From Liolophura sinensis (taxonomy: Eukaryota > Mollusca > Polyplacophora > Chitonida > Chitonidae), in NCBI RefSeq assembly GCF_032854445.1, contig NC_088300.1, positions 54,536,984 to 54,600,983 on the forward strand: a stretch of DNA of 64,000 bases, written 5' to 3'. A model generated the notes under the pieces. It saw nothing but the letters and a program-made list of their open reading frames with translations, did no database searches and was not told the DNA's origin. A program made the translations under genes and the position numbers. Positions 1-9,958 of this stretch are shown here, one piece after another; position 1 is the first letter of the stretch, and every line of letters begins with the position of its first letter.

Positions 1-740
1 AAGTGCTTTCAGTAATGTCAGTCATACTTCATTATGCTACATATAATACAGGATACATTGTCAGAGATTTTAGAGCTTTTTCAGACAAAATCTAATCAAA
101 AATATTGACTTCTACCTTATGAATTGACTATGTCTAAAGATCAGCATTACACCATTAATTAGTGTGGCTCATGTTTAATCTTAAGACTGGGGAAGCTAAG
201 AAATACAAGTCCCCCCAATCTGGGTGATGAAAAAGTCATAATATTTATATTAGTACAAATACATGTATGTGCACATGTTAATGTTTAGAGAAAAGAAAAT
301 TCATAACATTTTCATGGCTTTTTTAAACTTCATGATTTTTAAAAAATGTTTTGTGATGACATTTAATAACTGGGTGATTCATTCATGAATATTCATGTTT
401 TTTTTTTATGACTGTGGAAACCCTAATTTGTAGCGCTTCTGACGGGTGGCTAAAAGCCAATTTAGAACTTAATCACATGTTGTGGGGCAGTTGCAATGTC
501 ATTTAGCCTTTTGTTCTGAAGTCTGCAGGCAGGACTTTGCCTAGATAAACAGAATTTCTCATGGCCAAGGAGCACTACATATACAACATGAAAACTCAAA
601 CACCCAGCAGTAAACAAAAATCAACAGATCCCACTCTTCTTACTGAAAACTACCACACTGGTATCTAAACAAACACGCCTTTGTCACTGGAAAGAAAACC
701 CAACTTAGTTATACTTTATGTATTATTTTTACTTTTTTTT
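1..740. other. Noncoding stretch beyond the last visible RhoGEF exon
   Basis: AT-rich sequence with no convincing exon on either strand. It lies 3' of the last recognised minus-strand RhoGEF exon, so it is probably intron of that gene. The rest of the DH domain and any PH domain must lie here unrecognised or beyond the left edge. Confidence 0.5.
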
Positions 741-995
741 TCTGATTGGTGTTTTACGCCGTACTCAAGCATATTTCACTTATACGACGATGGTCAGCAT
801 TATGGTGGGAGGAAACTGGGCAGAGCCTGGGGGAAAACCCATGACCATCCGCAGGTTGCTGACAGACCTTTCCACATATGGCTGGAGAGGAAGCCAGCAT
901 GAGCTGGACTTGAACTCACAGCGACCGCATCGGTGAGAGATTCCTGGGTCATTACACTGCGCTAGCATGCTAACCACCTGAGCCACGGAGGCCCT
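741..995 (-). mobile_element. tRNA-derived SINE, near full length
   Basis: Read on the minus strand, the copy starts with a tRNA-like head (gggcctccgtggctcaggtg, A-box-like). A B-box-like gagttcaagtccagctc follows, then a conserved core (ggtttcctcccaccataat) and a 3' end matching tataagtgaaatattcttga and gcgtaaaacaccaatcaa in other copies. The flanks atttttactttt (about 725-736) and atttttaatttg (about 997-1008) may be a decayed target-site duplication. It lies in an intron or 3' part of the RhoGEF gene. No protein is encoded. Confidence 0.9.
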
Positions 996-1279
996 CATTT
1001 TTAATTTGAGGTTTACAATAGTTCCAGAATATTTCAGCCACAGTGAAACTGTTGTTGATGTTTTCATTTTCAGTAGAGCAATTGCAATAACACAAATCTT
1101 TGTCATCTCAAATATGATATAAAATGTATCAAGATAATCATTCATATGAAGTCCAGGGTAGACAGATTTCAGCTCCACACACACACATACAACCCTAGCA
1201 TACACAGCTGGTTATATCCACCAAAAAGTGTACTGGGTGCAAAGTATGGGGAGTGGGTATGAGTGTGAGTTTGACTTAC

Positions 1280-1350
1280 CACAGAGGTTGTTATAGTCAT
1301 GGTGATCACGGCTGGTATGCTCTAGCAGGTCTTCCAGTAACATCTGGTAT
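1280..1350 (-). CDS. RhoGEF exon: DH domain end of CR3 (partial gene)
   Basis: This 71-bp minus-strand exon has an acceptor (gctgctatcag) and a donor (GTG|GTAAGTC). It completes the split Arg codon of the preceding exon, giving RYQMLLEDLLEHTSRDHHDY followed by NNLC. The PRYxMLLxDLLxHT pattern is the second half of conserved region 3 of Dbl-homology domains, part of the helix that contacts the switch regions of Rho GTPases. It ends in phase 1, so at least one more exon follows toward lower coordinates; none was recognised before the window edge. The preceding intron is 284 bp. Confidence 0.85.
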
Positions 1351-1634
1351 CTGATAGCAGCAAAAGAGGATTAAGTTACGAGTACAAACAGGAGCACAGC
1401 ATGCACATGGACAGCTGCCACAGAAAATCATATCAACAGTATTACATGTAAGTCCAGCATCCTAGCCTTATGTGATCTCCACTTTTAGAAGGGGTGTGGC
1501 AAATATGGCCTAAGGGAGACAACTCCTGATTTTTGGGCTATTGTGGTAGTGCTTTACATGCCAATACTGCCAGAAACTGCATCCATAATAGCTTCACAGC
1601 ATATTGAGTGCTTACGAGCAAAGTGTGTGCTTAC

Positions 1635-1753
1635 CTGGGCACCCTCTGTACAGGAGTTATTAGCAGGGCGTTCAGTTTGAGACCCTTCACCTCCGGTCGC
1701 TGCTCCTGCATGCTGATGAAATCAGAGAAAACTGAACTCCGCTGATGCCAGTC
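1635..1753 (-). CDS. RhoGEF exon: DH domain CR3
   Basis: This 119-bp minus-strand exon lies between acceptor tttgtgtag and donor CCCAG|GTAAGC. It translates as DWHQRSSVFSDFISMQEQRP, then EVKGLKLNALLITPVQRVPR. The LLITPVQRVPRY string (Tyr supplied by the next exon) is the hallmark CR3 motif of RhoGEF DH domains (LIxPxQRxxRY) and is the strongest family evidence in the window. Phase matches on both sides: in at 0, out at 2. The protein would load GTP onto a Rho, Rac or Cdc42 GTPase at membranes. The subfamily (FGD-like, ARHGEF39-like or other) could not be decided by eye, so no symbol is given. Confidence 0.9.
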
Positions 1754-2336
1754 CTACACAAAAACAACAGAAACAAATAAACTGACATAGTGATAGACAT
1801 TTTGTGTAATTTAGAATCCTGACATAGCCAAACAGAAATCAACAATACACTGAAAGAGAAAATTAAATACAGATTACATAAAAACAAAAAGTGTACATTT
1901 TGCATAACAAACAAATTCAACACTATCTCATTTTACTTGAATATTTTTTACAGGGCATGCACAGATGACAAGGTAACAAGCTTACCTTGTAATATTTAGG
2001 CTGGGGTACCAGGTTTCAAAGGAGAAACAGAAATCATACAACAGCAAGTCTTTAAACCAGGAAAAACTGATAACAACATGTAAATGATCTGAAAATTTGC
2101 TCAAGGCCGTGTTGCACATTTTGACTGTGTCTGAGAGTTTTATTGATCTTGGAAAAAGTATAGTTAGGTTTGTTTGGAAAATGGGATGATATCCTACTGA
2201 GAAAATGTCCTTCTCAGCGCCAAAAGTAATATTTTATGACATCTATTTGTGTCAAAAAATGTAATTTCTGGAGCATAATTTCAGGACATTTACTGTACAA
2301 ACAGGACTGTTTCAGTTTACACTGCGATACCCATAC

Positions 2337-2552
2337 CTGTAGTGTGGAGAGAGCCTGCTCATGGTCATTGGCGTACGTGGCATACAGCTTAAGGAAGGGG
2401 CCAAGATGTAGAAAAGACAAGCCAACTGTGCTGTGTTCTAACTCCTCCAACAGCTGTCTGTTCACTTCCAGGATCTGCTCTAAGTTACTGAACAGCTTCT
2501 GATGGACATCATCAGGGACGATACAGGCAAACCTCAGGGGGAAGTCAAAGTG
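2337..2552 (-). CDS. RhoGEF exon: DH domain CR2 region
   Basis: This minus-strand exon of exactly 72 codons runs from acceptor atttgtgcag to donor CTACAG|GTATGG, phase 0 on both sides. It starts HFDFPLRFACIVPDDVHQKL and continues FSNLEQILEVNRQLLEELE, then GLSFLHLGPFLKLYATYAND and HEQALSTLQ. The pattern IFxNxxxIxxxxxxLLxxLE followed by FxxxxPFLKxYxxYxxxxxxA is the conserved middle of DH domains (CR2 and the following helices). It joins directly to DWHQ of the next exon without gap or stop. The intron to that exon is 583 bp. Confidence 0.88.
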
Positions 2553-3028
2553 CTGCACAAATATCCATGAACACGTGATTGATTAATGTTAAAATGTTGC
2601 ACTGTAGAATTTTTTGCTAAAGTGAAACCGAGTAGTGGAAACCTGATGTGAAGCTGCAGTTGAACCCTCGAGAGCTGGAACACTTTAGCTAAATGCTTGA
2701 AGCTATTTAAATACGGACAAAAGTCATACCTTCTAATTTTATTACAGTCCATAATTATTCAGGTTGCATAACAAACACAGATTGTGTTCTTTAGTTGTGT
2801 CACCATTTTATTATCTCTACATGTCTACATACCAATTTTTAAGAATTCTAAATTACCTTTACTTCTTTGTCACATGTTTTTCACTTATATGATGGGAATC
2901 AAGTTTATGGGTGGAGCAAAGTCCAGGGTAATCCACTTTACCTCAATACATCTATCATAAATCTTATTACTATACACAAGCTAAAACAAATAAGACACTA
3001 ACTGCTCTCAAGAGCATTCTGCACCAAC

Positions 3029-3195
3029 CTTATGAACAAGCTCTAAATGGTGAATATATGCCTTCTCACTCTCAAAGAGTTCTCGGATAATCTTCTTTCG
3101 CTTCCTATCCCGTTTTCGAGTTCTTTTAGCCACCTCTTCCTCTGGACTCATGTTCCTTTCATGGTCACTTTCATAATCTGACACTTCTGTCAGCG
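3029..3195 (-). CDS. RhoGEF exon: acidic linker and DH domain CR1
   Basis: This 167-bp minus-strand exon has acceptor ttttcttag and donor CATAAG|GTTGGT. It encodes an acidic stretch (LTEVSDYESDHERNMSPEEE), then a very basic run (KRTRKRDRKRKK), then RELFESEKAYIHHLELVHK. This last stretch is CR1, the first DH helix, with the Glu of ESEKAY at the position that normally contacts the GTPase switch I. The basic run just before the domain could serve as nuclear localisation or membrane-binding sequence (inference). The exon begins in phase 2, so a coding exon lies upstream. An internal Met before SPEEE could start a shorter form. No upstream exon could be assigned between 3196 and about 6 kb. Confidence 0.85.
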
Positions 3196-4775
3196 CTAAG
3201 AAAAGGAGACAACAGAAATAAACAACACAGATTTTTGTAGATCATGAACTTATTTATTTGGATATGCTTTTATCCAATTCCTTGCTTATCTTTAGCTTTA
3301 CATTCTGATGGGAAATATTTATGATGGGAAATATGAGTACAACATAAATCACCTTTTTCATAAACAAAACACAGGCCTACAGAAATAGCTCTTTAAGTGC
3401 ATGCAGCAAGTTATGGTTGAAAACTTTTATACAATATTTTGTGGTGTTGATCAGTACAAAAGGAATAAATATACATGTATATTTTGTGCTGAATAAGAAA
3501 AACTGTACCTGTAAGCCTGCTCCGCAAAGAAAGCATCCTTTCACACGTCTTAAATTTATGAATCTCCCAACCTTGATGAAATATAAAACAAAATAACTAT
3601 AGAAAAGCCATGAAATATGAACTGAGCCACTGTGGGCCATAATCGTTGCAACTTTTAAGTCACTTAGATTTAAATATTTCAGAGAGAACTTTCTGGTAAT
3701 TAATTGCGGTCCGATGAATCATCTCAAGGAACCTCCATGATCACATGGAAGTCTGTGGAAGAAAAACACATGTTGGATCAATAATAAACTGTATTGCCCA
3801 GGCCATGATTATTCATTACCTTAAGGACTAATGAAATGTAACATTTTGGTGTGCTATATTAAGAGCTTGTTCCACTATGTATGACAGTAACAATGGCTTT
3901 AAATGTAAGGCTATATCAACTCTTGACAGTCAGCTAGTGACACTGGTTGTGAGTGCTGTAAAAATAACCATCAGACAACGAACAGTGGTGAGATTGAGTC
4001 AGAGTGAGAGGCTAATTAGGATGTGCGATCAATGTATAAACCCTACACTTATCTTGTTTCTACAGTCAACCCAATTTTGCATCTTACATCACTTTAGAAA
4101 AAAACACGAGCACTCATGAAAAATATATATAGTAATTACAATGTCCCAAGGATGAAAAGTAACAGTGTTCAACTTTGTTTTCATGTACATATGTTAAACC
4201 TTCAAACTTTTCCAGCTCTAAAGCACTCTTTCCAGTGGAATTTAGGCATATAATTACTGTGAAAATGATGCCAAAAATGATTTGTTTGTGTCACTAAAGA
4301 GGGTAACTTCATAAAACTGTGCAAATTATTCCTCTACACCGCATAGTTCTCTCAGAATGTTTCAAAATATTTGTCACAGGTTGAAAGATACTGCAAGATT
4401 AAACACTGAACTTAATCATGGAATACTGAATCACAATTTGAAACTTATGTTTCATGGATCCTTTAACATACATATAAATATTGCAGCAGGTTGAAAAGAG
4501 ATCAAAATTATACTAAATCTGCTGAAAGGGTTAGTTCATCCCTGCTTGCCAGTGTAGGCAACTTACTCTAGTTACCTATGTTTGCGTTGTTTTTAATTTA
4601 TTTTTTCAATATGCATTCCATGTAAATTATATTTGCTGACAGATTTGCGGTCATCTGACAATTTTTATCTTATTTCGTGGCGTACATGAGTGGTAAGTAC
4701 ATGGTTTCTCAGTTTTGTACCTAAATCACAACTTTTGAAACACTTGACATTTTACAGTAACACATGAAGTGTGCA
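3196..4775. other. Noncoding, probable RhoGEF upstream intron
   Basis: AT-rich with no exon that joins in phase to the RhoGEF exon at 3029-3195. On the minus strand a good acceptor (tttttcttccacag, ending near 3753) precedes sequence with stops in all three frames. It could at most start an untranslated exon. Confidence 0.4.
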
Positions 4776-4953
4776 TACTCAAGAATATTTCACTTATACG
4801 ACGTCAGCCAGCATTATGGTGGGAGAAACCGGGCAGAGCCTGGGGGAAACCCATGACCTTCGCAGGTTGCTGTCAGACCGTTCCACGTACGGACAGAGAG
4901 GAAGCCAGCATGAGCTGGACTCATAGCGACCGCATTGGTGAGAGGTTCCTGGA
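4776..4953 (-). mobile_element. SINE copy truncated at both ends
   Basis: Same family as 741-995, on the minus strand. The core (cagcattatggtgggag on plus) and the B-box neighbourhood are present. The last bases of the 3' tail and the A-box head are missing, and a few bases are lost within the B-box. The missing ends suggest an old, eroded copy. Confidence 0.85.
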
Positions 4954-7275
4954 CCAATGTATGACCATTCATGCAACAGCACATCAACTCATTGTCAAAT
5001 ATCTTGTCATTTTAGAAGCATCTGGCATATCACACTTCTACTTCAGTGTAGAATAAGCTTTCAAAACAACACTAGTGTGCGTGTTGAGCTGTCCTATAGC
5101 TTAGAATACTTCAAATATTAAGGTTGTGACATTTTTAGATGATAAGAGTTTCTCAACATGATTGATGTACAATCAGGGAGACATGGTGAGTAGCTAAAAA
5201 CAGACCTTACTTTCCAGTCCAATTGAGATTTTCTGTGAAAATATACTCTAAAGGTCAGTGTCAATGGTTGAAAAAGATGCATGAATGTTTACACTTATGG
5301 GCAAACAATGTATTACATCATGGTATTGGATATTAAGTATCTCCTTTGCAGCAAGCTTTGCCAGTGGAGTGGCTAAATACAAATACAATGTGATTCCAGG
5401 CTAAGGATGGCAGCGATCTCTGCATATCAGTAAGTATATGCCATCGTTAGACCGGCTTTTCGGGCTAGTCAAGTTTAACTGGGTTAAGCAACTTTATGCC
5501 AAAATAGAAAAAAATAGACATGCAGCACCCTTATTAAAGAGGATTACTTTCTAATTATTCTATTCTAAGTCAGTTTCAGTTGCGCTTTGTTCAGTTGTTA
5601 AAGACAAAACTTCCTCCTTTCGTGGGAAGGCTGTCTGACGTCGGCCTTGGCTACATGATCCAGTGTAACGAAAATCGGACCTTCTGTGATTTCTCGGTGT
5701 ATTAGACCTTAAGCTTTAGCCACATCAGTTCAAGTAATATTCGCCTCAATTTATGCACATTTAACACTTAATCAGTAGTTCATTATAAATGTTTTCAAAA
5801 CCTTCTATCAAAACGTGTTTTTATATCAAATATTTACCCACAAAAAGTCTTCCACGGTTTGTTTACGCCATCACAATCCGCCAATGAATTTAAAATTGAC
5901 GCCAAAAGTAGGCCAAGTACATCATCTGCAACAAGATTGGTTAAAATTAATCTGTTCAAAATCAGTAAAATTTTTGGGAATAAAATATGTAAAAATATTC
6001 TAATTAATATTGATTGTTTTCGCGCTGAAAATAAATATTGAATTTATTTTCACTGTGCGTTAGTCTCGTGTTGTGAAAGGGGTGTTTAAGTCCTACAACA
6101 AAAACAACAACCAGTGCGTGAAAGCGTTAGCAAATTCTGATCAGCATATTACAACATGATGTTGTCTCACAAGCCTCTGGAAACCAGAAATTCCTCAACG
6201 TAAATAAATTAAAGTGTATAAGTTTTCGATTTTTCTTGACGCCATCCCTTTGAAAGATTGCTTGTTGTTGTTGTATTTTAAATTGCTCCGCTACCTGACC
6301 GCGATCAAGATGACAAATATAATGTGAAAACATATGTGCGGGCCTAATTGACATTTGTGAAGTTGTTCGTTGATTATATCATGTACTGTCTGCTGACAGT
6401 GGTGATGCAGCTGAGCACGTTGACAGAACCTTTGTAAGATGAGTGCAGTAAGGGACAACTAAACAGTAGTGACAGCAGACCATTATTAAGTTAACAGGTG
6501 TTTGAATAAGTGATTTCATCTCATAGGCCCAGTTAAATCTTGATATAATCATATAGGCCTACACTACAACCTCACGGAGACATGGGGCTGTAGTATCTGA
6601 ACGTACAGCACACGCTACATTTATCTTCGTCTCAAGGCGCATTCCTTTGTAGTTGTTGCTTACACTCGAAGACAAGATTAGTTAAATTTACGAAGTTATT
6701 TGTGCACATGGTAGAGTACTTGGCATCAGGTCATTGTGAAATCTACAAACAATGGGCAGCAATAAGTTTCACTTTTTCCTGCAAACTACACCTGTCACTG
6801 AGTGGGACCGACCTAAAAACTAGAATGACAGACGACACAAATTTAATAGTGGTCGGCTTTCATTATCACATAACATCTGCAGAAACTGATTTTTGCGTTC
6901 AGTAGTGTTGCACAGTTTCACTTTCAAGTTGTTTTAATTTATTCAAGGAAAATTTTTGTTCACTGACTTCTATTTGTTGTTTTGTCTTGTACACGTAGAC
7001 TATTTTGTAAACTGTGACAGTGTATATGAAAACTGATAATCCCTGATGGTTGTTTCAGGTCCCTTTTGTACTTGGGTACCGTAGTAGTATAGCCACAGCG
7101 GCAACCTAATAGGGTGGAGCGTAAAGAGGAGGAGTTGAAATAGCCACCTGGGGCAAGAAGCCTACATTTTCCTAAATTGAACACCAGTCACAAGAATTCA
7201 TATCGTATGAAACATGGCTGTAATTGTAAATCTATTGCATGGTCATTCGAATCAACAGATTGAAAACAGGACAAT
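4954..7275. other. Intergenic or 5' flanking sequence
   Basis: No recognisable protein-coding exon. At 5407 an ATG opens a seven-codon stretch that runs into a consensus-like donor (CA|GTAAGTAT at 5430), a possible but unsupported first exon. The part from about 5590 to 6350 has more CG dinucleotides than its surroundings and could hold a promoter. No TATA or initiator assignment is made. Confidence 0.3.
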
Positions 7276-7287
7276 TCTGTTCACAAA

Positions 7288-7559
7288 GGGGGACCTTCTT
7301 GGCTCAGTTGGTTAACGCGCTAGCGTAGCGTAATGACCCGGGAGCCTCTCACCAATGCGTTCGCTGTGAGCTCAAGTCCAGCTCATGTTGTCTTCCTCTC
7401 CGGCCGTACGTGGGAAGGTGTTCCAGCAACCTGCGGATGGTTGTGGGTTTTCGACGGGTTCTGCTTGGTTTCCTCCCACCATAATGCAGGACGCTGTTGT
7501 ATAAGTGAAATATTCTTGAGTACAGCGTAAAACACCAGTCAAAGAAATAAATAAATAAA
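7288..7559 (+). mobile_element. Full-length tRNA-derived SINE with target-site duplication
   Basis: Best-preserved copy in plus orientation. The A box is tggctcagttgg (7300-7311) and the B-box-like sequence is gagctcaagtcc (7368-7379), as in an RNA polymerase III promoter. The conserved core follows (ggtttcctcccaccataatg), then tataagtgaaatattcttga, caccagtcaa and an (AAATA)n-type tail. It is flanked by tctgttcacaaa (7276-7287) and tctattcacaaa (7560-7571), 11 of 12 identical, a typical duplication from LINE-mediated insertion. It has no coding capacity. Confidence 0.93.
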
Positions 7560-7942
7560 TCTATTCACAAATACATATAATACTAGTATGTAATTTTTCA
7601 CGGTGTCAATTACCTGTTAAAATCCAAAATTTGCCTCTGCCAGTGGTAGACAAGGAATGATTTGTTTACAGATTGCATTATTTGTAGTGTCACTTGTAGA
7701 TCAAGTGCTAGCAAGTGAACATTCATGATTCAGTTTTAGTTGAATGCCAGTGATCTGAAAAGTAGCACACACAATGTGGTACTTCATATCATGTAGATGC
7801 TTCATCATAATTTGAATGAATTCTGGAATAAGGTGTGTATTATGATGGTGTATATATCCTAGTAATCAGAAGAAATACGTTCAACACTGTATAGCTGTGT
7901 TTAAGATCGATGAAAAGGGCCTCTTTTATAAATAAGCCCAAT

Positions 7943-8003
7943 GTTATGTAAGTATAATAATCTTGAGTATGGCAGAAAACAGCAGTCAAATGAATAAATA
8001 AAC
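7943..8003 (+). mobile_element. SINE 3'-tail fragment
   Basis: Degenerate match to the last 60 bases of the family: tatgtaagtataataatctt, gagtatggcagaaaacagca, then gtcaaatgaataaataa. Only the 3' end is present, as expected for 5' truncation. Confidence 0.65.
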
Positions 8004-9065
8004 TGTAGAAATAATTCAATATTAGGAAATTTGCACTAATGAGCACTAATAAGCTCTAACAGCAATAATGGCTCCTGGTTTTGGAGTATTAGACTGGTTC
8101 AAAAGATGGATGAACAGGCTGCCGATTTGATGAATTTTGAGCTTTTTCTGTCTGTAAAGCTTTTGTAGATCAAATAGGATTTTGGTCAATGTAATATATG
8201 TTTGAAGAAATATTTTTTTGTGGAACCTGTAATCGTTTATATTTCAGTTTTGAAAGAACAGAAATGTTGATTTTGAGTTACCTGAAGTTTGTCAGAGTTA
8301 TTTCCCTTGAACTGGAACTTTACACTATCAGTTTTTTCCATTTTCTCAAATTCAGTATATACATGTTATGCTAAATGCATGAATATCTGGCTTATCAGTG
8401 TAGTTGATAGGGTTTCTTATTTGTCTACGTTATATAAGAATTGCTGTCTTTCAGTTATTAGTCTGCTTTTTAGATGCCGGGCCGAGGCAATCCATCAGAA
8501 GGTGATGGAGTGAGAGGGAAAGTGTCATTGTAGATGCAGAATTGTTGCAGTTGGTGTCTGATAACAAGCTTCTTTTTATTTTTTCAGGCAAAGACATGAT
8601 TGGAGTACCTAGATAGGTTTCATAGCCTAATACTGATTTATTTTCAAATCATGTACAAAACAGAAGAGTTTAAGCCTGTTTGTTCAAGGTTCCACACTGA
8701 ACCAATACTTAACAAACCTCAAAACACCTTTCTGAGATAACTAAAACTTTCCTGATCTGGTTAAATGTGCTATTTAGACACAGATGAAATTTTAGAGTAT
8801 TTAACGTTCACTTTCTCATTGATACATTGAACTCAAGGGTTTGGTAATTAGGTAATTTTCTGAATCAAAACACCAACCATAGAATATACCTAACTTTGAA
8901 TATTTATGATGGTTGCTTGGTTTTATTTAAGTTGTCACAAAACAAAGTTGTCAAACGGAATGTGATCTGTTGGGTTTATCATAATCCTTTCAAATTAAAA
9001 CATATTCAATCTTTCACATGGTTTTGTGTCTAACTTTTTTGAAATCATTTCTTTTTTTTTTCCAG
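8004..9065. other. Noncoding spacer
   Basis: No gene recognised. It contains two good polypyrimidine-AG acceptor-like sites on the plus strand (ending at 8588 and 9065). Only the second is followed at a plausible distance by a strong donor. Confidence 0.35.
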
Positions 9066-9192
9066 AGCCTTGAAATGGGTGGTACAAAGGTGTGAATAAT
9101 TATGGGCAAATGGAGGTGGTTAGAGGTTTTGGCGATGATGTCTATTGGTCAGTACAGTGTATTTGACAGAGACAAGGGTGGGTGAAATGCAG
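9066..9192 (+). other. Possible untranslated exon
   Basis: A long pyrimidine tract ending in tttttttttccag (to 9065) is followed 127 bases later by a strong donor, GCAG|GTAAGG (GT at 9193). All three frames contain stops, so if real it is a 5' untranslated exon of the plus-strand gene starting at 14381, or part of a noncoding RNA. This rests on splice-site quality alone, and chance pairs of this kind are common in long introns. Confidence 0.25.
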
Positions 9193-9958
9193 GTAAGGAG
9201 TTTGGTGCTGTGTTGGATGTACATATGACTTTGTTGGATTATTTATCTGTGTATCTTGTCCAACTACCCAACTTTCTTTATGCCCTCAAATGACAGCGTC
9301 CCGGCACTCACTGCTTACAGGATGTAGGTGACAACATGTTGTCGCTGATTCCTGTGTGACTGTGTGTGCAGTCTAACCTTCATTGAAGACCACTTGTCTT
9401 TCACCAGTATGGCATGAATATTTGTGTGTCACATGTGGGAAAGTTTTGAGTAACTTGACAATCCCAAAAATAAATATACCAGATGACAAAAGCCAATGTT
9501 GAGGCCGAGACAATCATGCAGGTAGGTTAGAACAGTGTATTGGATTCTGAAACATGTTATGAATGTTAAATGTTAAGTGCTCAGATTACATTATTGCTTG
9601 TTTTCAATTATTGGATAGTCATCACAGCAGTGACAAAATCTAACAAACTCCCCAATGGCTGATTCTTCTAAAAAGTTGGTCCTCCCACAGATCTAACCAA
9701 TGAGATCGCAGGCTTGCATCCATCTTTTAGTTGATCAGCATTCGGAACTTATCAGGGGTTTCTGGTTGGTCCTCAGCTGCGGTTAAGGATTAAGTAAAAA
9801 ACACCATGTTTTGTGATATTTTAGGCTGAAGAGTAGATTGTGATTGGTAATAATATTTGTGTTTTTTTGGAACACAAACTTTGTTAATGAAAAAGTAAGA
9901 GTGTTTTCTGAGTGGCTATAATTGAGGATGTTGGCTTATACTGGATAAACCTGACCCC

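Noticed and set aside
2876-2935. cacttatatgatgggaatcaag resembling the SINE 3' region
   Set aside because: Similarity is limited to about ten bases and does not extend into tail or core.
5407-5429. First coding exon (seven codons) before a consensus donor
   Set aside because: No downstream exon fits its phase 2 end, and no other evidence supports transcription.
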